Below are positions 23,655 to 37,988 of a stretch of DNA of 64,000 nucleotides, in pieces; positions within the stretch are counted from its first letter, which is position 1; the number at the start of each line of letters is the position of its first letter. Made by a program: the position numbers and the translations under genes. The stretch lies in the NCBI RefSeq assembly GCF_007655135.1, contig NC_045127.1:5642001-5706000 (forward strand). Direction: 5' to 3'. Below the pieces are notes generated by a model. That model searched no databases. It saw only the letters and a program-made list of their open reading frames with translations, and was not told where the DNA came from. This DNA comes from Punica granatum. Lineage: Eukaryota; Streptophyta; Magnoliopsida; Myrtales; Lythraceae.

Positions 23655-25778
23655 GATGGGGACCAATCTTGAACATTGAACTGTTGACTGCGAAGTTGGG
23701 AGGTGATATGCCTTTTAGGCAGGTGATTTTTTCGAAATTAATATATCTTAGAGAAATTATTTTCCTGGTTTTAGGGATTTTGATCACATGATAAGTTGGC
23801 TTTTCCAGCCACATAGAAACCAGCGTGCTGAACTTATTCAGTTGGCAAACATTCTTTGAAATGTTTATCTTCACCCGATTCTGGGGATTATGCTTTTTTC
23901 AAGTTTATCTTCACCCATGGTCCACGATGCACGCGGCGTAAGATGTCGAAGTCTCTAGGCAATGTCATAGACCCAATGGAAGTGATGAGTGGAGTAACCC
24001 TCGAAGGCCTTCACAAGAGGCTGGAGGAAGGCAACCTAGATCCGAGGGAAAGGACCATCGCGAAAACAGGTCTGGCCAGGGACTTCCCTAATGGGATCCT
24101 GAATGTGGGGCTGATGCTCTTCGATTCGCCCTGCTGTCGTATACAACAAAGGTTCATTCATGTCTTTCCTCAAATCACTTTTTTACCCATGAGGCATGTT
24201 TCGACACTCGACAAACAACGCTGTGTTATTCTGTTCCCGCGAACAAAACATGCCATTTAGTGTTATTACATTATGACTTATCCTTGTATTGCTAATTTAG
24301 AATTGATTCTTCTATATTTCATCCTTTTCCAATCCGAAAAAATAAATCTCGATATATCCAGAGTTGTGCGTTACCGTCGATGGTGTGATAAGGCCCGGTC
24401 TGCTGTTCGGTTTGCTAGGAGCAAGCTCGGAGGTGACTGCATCCCTCCAGAAATCCTAGCTCTGGAGACCATGCCTTTCGGCTGCGAGTGGATATTGTCT
24501 TTGCTAAACCGGGCTATCGTCAAAACTGTAGCATCGCTAAACTCATACGAGTTCTCTGATGCGACCAAAGCCGTTTATTCATAGTGGCAGCAATTAAGTG
24601 AAGTGATTATCGTGGCAATCAAGCCTTATTATGTGGACGATGACACTTTTGTCCCAGAAAGGACTGCTGCACAGTTTGTTTTGTGGTTGTGTCTGGACTA
24701 GGGCACGAGATTGCTGCATCCTTTCATGCCATTTGCCACAGAAGAACTGTGGCATCGCTTTCCTTCACTGGAAGGTGTGGAGAGAAAGGAGTCAATTATG
24801 ACAAGCGATTATCCTTCTCCTGTTGAGGTGACATTTGGTCTAACTGAGACCTTAGCCATCAAAAGTTCTTCCTACTCTTATTATAACAATACCCTTCAAG
24901 TTCAAATTGAAGTAGTAAATATGAATTCGTTTCAGTTTGATTGATGTGTTTGGATCTCTTAATTTCACTGTGGGACAAATGAAAGGGTGGAGCAAGAGAT
25001 GGATCTCGTGCTGTCTGTAGTAAAAGGCATCAGGTCTCTTAGTTCAGCCAACTTTACTAAGAAAAACAATGAATGGTAAGTTTCCGGGGATTTTCTTTCC
25101 TTTTATCCTATTTTTTGCAATCAATTTGTTTATTAATGAATAGCCTCTTTAATATTGAATTTTGTATTAATGTGGTCAATCCCGCCGACTGTTTCACTTC
25201 AGCCTATCTGCATACGTGTGCTGCCAAACTGAGGAAGTTTTGGAGATCATGAAGACACATAAATTAAAGGCGGTAACCTTGACGGGTTTATCATTATTGG
25301 AGGTAATGGCATTATCAAACTGAGATCTCATTACTGCTTTTTTTTCGTTTTCGTGTCGTGGTTTCTTAGCAAACTTGCTTTAAAGGTTCTGTTGAGCGGG
25401 AGGGATGATGCTCCCACCAAATGTGCATTCGAAAACATCAACGAGGATCTAAATGTCTATATCCAAGTTAATAGCAACCTTAATGCAGAAGCAGAGCATC
25501 AGAAGATCAAGAATAAGATGGAGAAAAATCTAAAGTGAGTAGCGGATTGGATAGCACCCAGGTCCTAATAGCCCCTCTCGGTTCATGTATCTTTCCCCTA
25601 AATTCTTTATTATCTTTGCATTTGCAGGCAGGAAGAGAAACTCAGACATGCCATGAGTGTACATGGGTAAAAAGAGAAGGCACCAGTCTGGATTCAGGAA
25701 GAGAGTGCTAGAAAACTTGCTACGCTTATACGGGAATTCAAGCGTCTCCAGAAGGAATTCTCACGAGTATAGGGTGAG
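23655..25778 (+). pseudogene. Valyl-tRNA synthetase array copy 6
   Basis: The KMSKS exon has two 1-nt deletions just before the motif and another near GGGATCCTG, plus a CAA acceptor. The large exon has TAG at 24582 (Trp) and TAG at 24699 (Tyr), the same sites as in copy 4. The acceptor before WTNERV is lost (TTTCACTG). The terminal exon carries the shared TAA, and TATAGGGTGAG replaces TAGAGGCTGAG at the unit border, a change shared with the following unit. Confidence 0.83.
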
Positions 25779-26968
25779 ATGGGGACCAATCTTGAACATT
25801 GAACTGTTGACTGCGAAGTTGGGAGGTGATATGCCTTTTAGGCAGGTGATTTTTTCGAAATTAATATATCTTAGAGAAATTATTTTCCTGGTTTTAGGGA
25901 TTTTGATCACATGATAAGTTGGCTTTTCCAGCCACATAGAAACCAGCGTGCTGAACTTATTCAGTAGGCAAACATTCTTTGAAATGTTTATCTTCACCCG
26001 ATTCTGGGGATTATGCTTTTTTCAAGTTTATCTTCACCCAATGGTCCACGATGCACGCGAGCGTAAGATGTCGAAGTCTCTAGGCAATGTCATAGACCCA
26101 ATGGAAGTGATGAGTGGAGTAACCCTCGAAGGCCTTCACAAGAGGCTGGAGGAAGGCAACCTAGATCCGAGGGAAAGGACCATCGCGAAAACAGGTCTGG
26201 CCAGGGACTTCCCTAATGGGATCCCTGAATGTGGGGCTGATGCTCTTCGATTCGCCCTGCTGTCGTATACAACAAAGGTTCATTCATGTCTTTCCTCAAA
26301 TCACTTTTTTACCCATGAGGCATGTTTCGACACTCGACAAACAACGTTGTGTTATTCTGTTCCCGCGAACAAAACATGCCATTTAGTGTTATTACGTTCT
26401 GACTTATCCTTGTATTGCTAATTTAGAATTGATTCTTCTATATTTCATCCTTTTCCAGTCCGAAAAAATAAATCTCGATATATCCAGAGTTGTGGGTTAC
26501 CGTCGATGGTGTGATAAGGCCCGGTCTGCTGTTCGATTTGCTAGGAGCAAGCTCGGAGGTGACTACATCCCTCCTGAAATCCTAGCTCTGGAGACCATGC
26601 CTTTCGGCTGCGAGTGGATATTGTCTTTGCTAAACCGAGCTATCGTCAAAACTGTAGCATCGCTGAACTCATACGAGTTCTCTGACGCGACCAAAGCCGT
26701 TTATTCGTGGTGGCAGCAATTAAGTGAAGTGATTATCGTGGCAATCAAGCCTTATTATGTGGACGATGACACTTTTGTCCCTAAAAGGACTGTTGCACAG
26801 TTTGTTTTGTGGTTGTGTCTGGACTACGGCTTGAGATTGCTGCATCCTTTCATGCCATTTGTCACAGAAGAACTGTGACATCGCTTTCCTTCACTGGAAG
26901 GTGTGGAGAGAAAGGAGTCAATTATGACATGCGATTATCCTTCTTCTGTTGAGGTGACATTTGGTCTA
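25779..26968 (+). pseudogene. Valyl-tRNA synthetase array copy 7 (truncated at right)
   Basis: The KMSKS exon reads [16 protein letters not shown] and is open, with a CAA acceptor. The large exon (from about 26460) is open through [13 protein letters not shown] and then hits TGA at 26876 in place of a Trp. Similarity to the array ends within the following intron at about 26968 (GACATTTGGTCTA then unrelated AT-rich DNA). The last ~930 bp of a unit are missing. Confidence 0.83.
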
Positions 26969-29272
26969 TCACATTATTTTCACTTTTTTCTATCCTCTTT
27001 TTATGATAGTCTTTCCATCCTCCTTTTAGATTCTCAAGTTTCTTTTTGTAATAAAAAAAGTTATTTTTATTTGCAACTGGATAAAAAGATTTTTTTTTGC
27101 ATAAATAAAAAAATGAATGTTTCTATAAAGAAGATTTTTATATTTGCTCTATGGAGAATAAATTAGAAATTTCTACGAAAAATAATGAATATTTGTTAGA
27201 CTCTACCAGTGCGTACCACGCACTATAATAATTTTTCTAATATGTTGGTGGATAGATTATTGATTTGGAAGAGGAAAAACATTAAGTGATATAAAAAATA
27301 AAAAGTATGAGCTGGAGATAAATTTTAAAAAAGGAAAAAGAATAATGTGATAGAACAAAAAATGAAGGGTGAGAAAAAAAAGAGTTGGAGATAAAATTTT
27401 AAAAAGAAATAAAATATTATTTTCAATCTTTTGAACTTAGAATCACCATATAAATAATGCAGCACTATTTGGACTGATATATTGTTTCTAATCTTTTGCA
27501 TAGGCATTGCTTTAGAATTTTCATCTTCAGACAACAAAGATGACATGTAACATTATATTTTCATCTTTCCTCGTATGATGATCTCATCTATCGCATTTGC
27601 TTTCGACAAATATGTGGTTTGGCCGAGTCTATAAACAGATGTTCGTGTCATGTTTTCAGTTCCACGAGTCTAGCGAACCAATCGAACATGTGAACCGCGA
27701 TAAGTCTAACGTGAGGATTGCTAGTTTGGAATTCGTACCTAAATCTCTTTTGAGTGGAGATGGTCAAATTTGGAGGGACGTATGATTATGTTTGGGAAAT
27801 TATACTAACACGTGGGTTACGAAAGGCAATGTAATGCTGGACGCCTAAATAGTTTCTATTGTTTCTATACGTGTTGGGGTTGGGACAGCCCGACCCCACC
27901 ATAAATAAATAAATATATATATATATATGTAATCTGTCCGATCATATGGGGAAAGTCACGGCCCGTTGAGTTGGCTCTAAGCCGTACTCCACCAACTGTC
28001 CCCCCACTTTGGTCCCCGTATTCTTTTTAAAAAATTTAATTTTTAATTATAAAATAAATTTATCAATTTAATAAAACCAAAGAACAATTAATGAAAGAGT
28101 ACAAGTAATTTTACTATGAAAATCCGACATACAACCTCTTAATATAAATTATTAAAAGTTATTCTCTATCTTAATAGCGCGTTTTTCAATATTTAAATTT
28201 ACGTTCTCCTCCTCTTATGATATGAGAACCGTTTACTACTTAATTGATATTTTATTAATATTTTAAATTTTATTTTAATGATTGCCTTTCGTGTATGTTA
28301 TATCTTATCTTTTGTCCCATCTGATTTGTCCGATTTATAAGCCCATCTCTCTGGCTACCACCCCTGACCCAATAATTGCATCGCCAGTTCCCAAATTTCC
28401 CTTTTCAAATTTCTATTTATACTTCCAGGAAGCTCACTAGACAGGAAAATTCACTAATATAGACATTCTGATTTTAAATAAAAAAAATATTTTTCCTCAT
28501 GATTTCGTATCATAGCAACTTGAATTTTAAAAAGTTGCGTAGAAGAACGTTACACATTGGTAATAAAAAAAAATTCAAGTTTGATACTCGCAATGGGATA
28601 TATCCATTTCTCTGTATTAATTATTAATATTTTTATTTCACTGTACTGAGATTATAAATCATATTTATAAAAAATAATAAGAAAGGAGAGGAGGACAATT
28701 TGATTAGGTGGGTAAGCAGAGCAGGCGGGTAGAAGAAAAGCAACGTGATCGCCGTGGCCAACGTTGGACCTGGACCAGACCAACCATCCCCTGTAGGGCC
28801 GGTTCAGTCATCTGTACCCGGCCCAGAAGGGCCCAGGCAGGTCCGACGTGGCCTTCGAGGGTTGCTTACTCACCAGCACACGAAATAATCACGTAGGCCG
28901 GGTGCATGCACCCTTCCTCTCAGTTATCGCGAAGCACCACTCAGGAGATCCGAACGAGGGAGTATGCACGCGGAGCAGGCTCCCCACTGGCTGACCAGAC
29001 AACCCACCACCTTCGAGAGTCGCACCCCACCCTCTCTCTCTCTCTCTAACTGGGAAATATTTTTCACCGTCAAAAGCAGGGAAGGCGCTGCGTGCTCGAA
29101 ACTGTTCCCTTCCGTCGAATATACATATATATATATCGGAGGCTTTACGAGCTGCCTGCTCTCTCCCCTCTTCTCTGTTCTTAAAAGCCATCTCTCTAGC
29201 CTCGCCACTTCCCTCCCTCGTCGTCCCCGCTAGGGTTTCCCCGAGCACCGTGAGCGATAGAGCAGGTCGGAA
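26969..29272. other. No gene recognised; AT-rich DNA then GC-richer leader of the GAPCP copy
   Basis: Homopolymer-rich sequence from 26969 to about 28700 with no supportable open frame. From about 28700 base composition rises, and a CT-rich leader (CTCTCTCTCTCT at 29033-29047) precedes the GAPCP start at 29273. This probably represents the promoter and 5' leader copied with the gene. A short frame at 27597-27785 has no recognisable family. Confidence 0.5.
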
Positions 29273-33148
<3,876 letters not shown>

Positions 33149-33324
33149 TAACCGAGCGGCCCCTGAAAGAAAGACTTTAAAAACAACCGGTGACCCAAAA
33201 CCCTAAAAAAGGCTTCTCTCTCCTCTCACCACTACCTCCTCTCCCGCCGCCAACTCCATCACCTCGCGTCTCCGCCCCCTCTGTCTTCTCTTCTCCCATG
33301 GTCGATTTCGGCCCAGGAAGGGAA

Positions 33325-33453
33325 GACAATAACCCACCACTCTTGAAATAACCCGCCATCGACAATAACCCACAACTCTGGATATATCGAGATTTATTTT
33401 GTCGGACTGGAAAAAAATAAATCTGATATATCAAGAGTGGTGGGTTATTGTCG
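33325..33453. repeat. Inverted ValRS exon fragments forming a near-palindrome
   Basis: On the minus strand, 33356-33410 reads as the start of the large ValRS exon ([14 protein letters not shown] region, array type). A second piece, 33325-33346, is an exact reverse complement of 33432-33453. The plus-strand diverged ValRS copy begins immediately at about 33411. The result is an inverted repeat with arms of roughly 45-55 bp around a short GTCGGACTGG spacer. It lies at the junction of the GAPCP pseudogene block and the last ValRS copy. Confidence 0.75.
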
Positions 33454-34650
33454 TTTCACAGCAGGAAACTTTTGTATCTGAAAGGAGTGCTACACAATAC
33501 GTTTTGTGGGTGTGTTTGGAGAATGGGTTAAGGTTGCTTCATCCTTTCATGCCATTCATCACTGAAGATCTGTGGCAGCACCTTCCTTCACCGAAAGGTG
33601 TGTAGACAAATGAGTCAATTATGACGAGTGATTATCCTTCTCCTGTTCAGGTGACATTTGGTCTAACTGAGACTTTAGCCATCAAAAGTTCTTCCTACTC
33701 TTATTATAACAATAGCCTTCAAGTGCGAATTGAAGTGGTAAAAATGAATTCGTTTCAACTCGATTGATGTGTTTGGATCTCTTATTTTCAGCGTTGGACC
33801 AATGAAAGGGTGGAATAGGAGATGGATCTCGTGCAGTCCGTACTAAAAGGCCTCAGGTCTCTTGGGTTAGCTGTCCTGACAAAGCAAAAGAATGAATGGC
33901 AAGTGTCCAGGGATTTTCTTTCCTTTCATCCTATTTTTGCAATCAATTTGTTTATTAATGAATAACCTCTTTAACATTAAATTTTGTATTAATGTGGTCA
34001 ATCCCACCGACCGTTTCACGTCAGTCTACCTGCATATGCTGCCAAACTGAGGAAGTTTGGGAGAAGAGCTATAAATTGGAGATAGTAACTGAGATATTGT
34101 TACTGCTCCTTTTCATTTCTCGTCATGGTTCCTGAGCAAACTTGCTGCAAACTTGCTTTACAGGTGCTGTTCAGTGGGAGGGACGACGCTCCCACCAAAT
34201 GTGCATTCAAAAACATAAACGAGAACCTCAAGTCTATCTCAAAGTTGAGGGCAATCTCAATGCAGAAGCAGAACGTGAGAAGATCCAGAATAAGATGGAA
34301 GAAAATCCAATGTAAGTAGCGGATTGGATATGTCACTCGTCTACTATTATTTTATTTCTATGGACTTTCTTCTCAGTTTTGCCTTAGATTCTGTTCCTTT
34401 TCCCTAAATTGATCTTTTCTTTTCATTCACAGGCAGCAGCAAGAGAAACTTAGACGGGTTATGAGTGTAACTGGTTACAACGAGAAGGTACCAGTTCAGA
34501 TTTAGGAAGAGAATGCCAGCAAAGGAAGAGAATGCTAGCAAACTTGCTAAGCTTATTCAGGAATTCGAGTTCTTTCAAAAGGAAAGCTCACGAATAGAGG
34601 CTGAGATGGAAGAGCAAAAGATCAGTACAGTAATGACATATTATGTCAGT
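33411..34650 (+). pseudogene. Valyl-tRNA synthetase copy 8, older and more diverged C-terminal part
   Basis: Begins with [13 protein letters not shown] (from [12 protein letters not shown]) and jumps over about 100 residues into [20 protein letters not shown], then [20 protein letters not shown] and a TAG at 33603. Later exons follow. WTNERVE is followed by TAG in the block near 33795-33900. A part near 34030-34080 corresponds to the LPAY exon. The LSGRDDAPTKCAF-type exon is at about 34165-34312, and the terminal exon at 34434-34650 has a TAG after VPVQI. It is more distant from the array units than they are from one another and shares residues with the fragment at 13117. Confidence 0.8.
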
Positions 34651-35266
34651 GGATCTTGTACGGAATCGTGGCGGTCTTGGCTAATTTGCCACTGCTTGAA
34701 TCATAACCTTGGCCCTTGGACAAGGTTGATTGATCCAAGAGACCAGAAAGACAACCTCGCTTGGGATCGAGGTGGCCCTAGTCAAATATCTCAAAACCCA
34801 ATATAATAGGTTGTTTGTTCACCTGCGAGTCTCGTTTAAGATTGTACATTTTGTCTTAGCGGTCATCTGCTTAATTCTTCTGATATTGCTCACAGTTAAT
34901 TGGTAGACTTTTGGGGTATTTTGGTTTGTAGAGGTTGCATTGGGGTGAATGGAATTCTTGATGTACTAATGAAGTATTGCCATTTATTCCCCAAAAAAAA
35001 TATAATAAAAAAAAAGCCAATAGAGGACAGCACCTTAGAATTGCCTGCATCATCTCCACCAAGGATCGAGATGTCGATGGCGACCGCATTAGTTGTGTGC
35101 GAATGGCAGTCAACTACCAGCACTACCAGCTCGCTTGCCGAATCAATCAGCTCATAATCATGGCATTGTTAGGCTGGCTTGGATCCTTGACATCTCAGGA
35201 AAATCTGCTCTTGTATACCGCTTCTTGTCTACGGCATTGGTAGGCTGCTTGCCTACCGCTTCTCGT
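34651..35266. other. No gene recognised
   Basis: About 600 bp between the last ValRS copy and the MYB80 pseudogene. The first part may be ValRS 3' flank. Short frames near 34900-35240 show no known domain. Confidence 0.5.
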
Positions 35267-36465
35267 CTATTCCATAACGTCTAATCTGCTCCATACTATG
35301 GGATTCATCAGATCATCAGCAAGTAAATCCCGTAGGACGCAATTCAAATTGAACAAACTATTGGATCCATTGCACTCATCATCTTTCCCACCTTCGGACT
35401 CCTCCCGAAGCCTTCTGTTTAACCTGCTTTTGCCACACAATCTCCGGTTCCATGGCGACCCCTCTTCGTTCGTGAATCTCGTTGGACCATAATGGAACTC
35501 TGGCTTAGGGAAGGAGCTGCATGACCTGATGAGATTCCCGCTTGATGATAATCCCATGCCTGCCGGATCGACCCAGGTCTTGCTTGCAGGCACTGGCACA
35601 ATGGTCCCATTGTGTTCTTGGATAGCCCTCGAGAGGCCAAGCTTGATCTTCTCCTCGGTGTTGTCTTCCGTCTCGTCCCTCATGCCTGCGGTTTTATAAG
35701 GGGAGTAGGTGATGCCTCCTGGAGGGGGTTCAATCGTGGGGAGGAGGTGGAGCATCTCGTCCTTGAAGCAGCCGAGGGCAGCCTCAGCAGGTGGGCGACA
35801 TGGGGCAGCAGGAGGGTAGTGGCAATCTCTGCCATTTGGTGAGAGAAGGGCTTGCGAGTTACCGGGTAGATTCCCATCCTGGACAGCTTCCTCTTTAGCT
35901 TCGTGTTCCAGTAGTCCTTGACATCATTATCAGTGCGACCGGGCAGCTGAGCTGCGATCAGAGACCACCTGCAATATCAATATTTCGCATTTAAAACTTG
36001 ACTTGCCATTAAACCGAAGCCTTGGATTAGGGAAGGACGTGATCTTAGGCATCGTTTGGTATGAAGGGAAAGGGAAGGAGAAAGAAGCACATCGGGTTGA
36101 TTGTCTAATAACCTGTTGCCAACGACGGCATGAAGCCTCGTGACAGTCCGCCCCTCTGCTTCTGAGAACTCGCCGTGCTTGAGGTCCGAGAGAAGGGTAA
36201 TTGGTCCACCTCTTCCCGCATCTCTGGAGTCCTGCAGTGCAAGTCAACAAAAGAAACATTTTACCTTAACATCAATGTTCTTTTGGCATAAACTAGGAAT
36301 TAGTACAGTCCATCGACATAAAGAGACTGATTACCGGCATTCTTAGGGATGAGGCGCCAGTTCTGAATCCTGTGCTGCAATGTAAGAAGGGAGCTTGTTG
36401 TCCCGCTCGGGCGTCCATTACCCCCTTTCTACATTGTCCTTCTCACAAAACGACATACGTCCCAT
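35267..36465 (-). pseudogene. MYB80: MYB80-like R2R3-MYB pseudogene
   Basis: Three exons on the minus strand: 36335-36465, 36113-36231 and 35267-35968. Exon 1 starts MGRMSFCEKDNVERG and then has TAG/TAA-type loss of Gln16 (TAA), followed by a frameshift at the AQHGT position. Exon 2 lacks the residues SCRL after LQRCGK and is shifted afterwards. Exon 3 reads cleanly through [20 protein letters not shown] and [13 protein letters not shown], the third helix of R3. It then loses one base after PHVAHL; the other frame continues [17 protein letters not shown] and ends ADDLMNPIV, matching the MYB80 C-terminal end as I remember it. At least one nonsense and three frame defects make it non-functional. 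It is paralogous to the gene at the left window edge. Confidence 0.9.
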
Positions 36466-37670
36466 CTCCGTTGCTTTTCCTTTTTTCTGTTGTTTTCTCT
36501 CCCCCCCCCGGCTGAAGAATCCCAGTAGGTATGCTGTCGGACCAATAAAAGGCAAAAACCAAGGATGTTTCTGTAAACTTCCCCGCATTAGCTCGAAAAA
36601 TTTTAAATGCTTGCAGGAAAATAAAATGGGAAGCAGATGTGTACAGTTTGTTTGTTGGCCTTAAATTTATATCAAATAGGTTTGACATGGGAAAGGTGAC
36701 GAAGAAAGAGAGGAGAGGAGAGGAGGAGAGTCTGCATCAAAGGTGCATGATTCAATTAAAGAATTGATGCCCCGCCGAGCGTGCGAATTGAGATTTGCTG
36801 GTAGCTCACCCATAAAGCATGCCCTTCGTTCCGTCAAAGACTCTCTCTCTCTTCGACCGCCCCGTTGTTGGGTTGCTGTCTATTTTGATCACACAAAATA
36901 AAACCATCTATCGTGTACGGGTTGCTGCATGTGCACGTCCTTCTGCAGATTTGCCTCAGGACACATCCTGCACTGTCCTAAGACGAGAAATCAACATTGG
37001 ACTAGGCCATGGAAACAATGAGTTTTAATGGATTCTATAACTAGACTTCTAGGCCTGTCAGGTTAAGACGAGACGAGTGAAAACAGGCAGATGCAGCTGC
37101 ATCCGGTAGTCGACCAAACAGTTCAGTACAGATTATGCCAGCCAATTGCAAAGACAATTTCGACCATGGCATTTCTGATAAGTTTGGTTCGCGCTAATTC
37201 ATCATATACGAAATATATAGGAAAAATGAGTTTTAGGCATAAATTGTTGCATCGGGGCAGTGAAAGAGAGCCATATTGGACTTTCTTGGGTCTTATATAT
37301 ATATTCGATTCGTATTCTTTTAAAAGTTAAGCTTTCCTACTTCTGAGGTTGTGAGAATCTGTTTTGAGGTTCTGAGAATCTGCTTGGGTTCGTGTTTTGT
37401 CGTTTGTTCGAAGAATGGAGGGCAGTGTGTGCCCCCTGTTGTTGATAACAGAGGGATAATTCCAAAAGTTTGGCGATTTTAAACAAATTCTTGCCTGCAA
37501 GAATGGCAGGTAACGCTGCTTCTTTTAAATTAGCAAGTCCCCCATGGTTATGAAATTTGAAATGCAATTTCTTTTCTTTATCTTTCCCGCATACTTTTTG
37601 CCCGAAAAATTGCTTCTCGATGAACAAGTCCTTCGAAGAGTGAGATAGCTAATGATTCTTATTTTCACAG
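36466..37670. repeat. Upstream region of the MYB80 pseudogene, paralogous to 102-1370
   Basis: This region is homologous along its length to the DNA upstream of the left-edge MYB80-like gene, including blocks such as GTTCGAAGAA...GAGGGC(A/G)GTGTGTG and GATAACAGAGGGATAATTCC (37445). No conserved frame is seen. The duplication therefore carried gene plus about 1.2 kb of promoter. Confidence 0.75.
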
Positions 37671-37988
37671 GTTAGGGAAAATACATTCTCCTTGATGCTT
37701 ATCTCTGCATAAACATTCTTACCTTACATAAGAACCGTTGCCTGCATCACATCACGGTTAAAGAATGCTGAATAGTCTGATAAAAAACCCAGATCATTCA
37801 GTCTACGTCGTTGTAAGGACAATACTTGGAGCATAATGAAAACAAGGGAAAGAATTGAGTTAAGGTGCACAGCAGAAGACGTATTGTGCTGTTTAATGTA
37901 TCCAGATTCTGGCAGCTTTATGATTATTTCCTTGTGCTCGAGAAGAGAAAAGAAATTGGAAAAGGAGGTATGCTGGAACCATGTAAAG

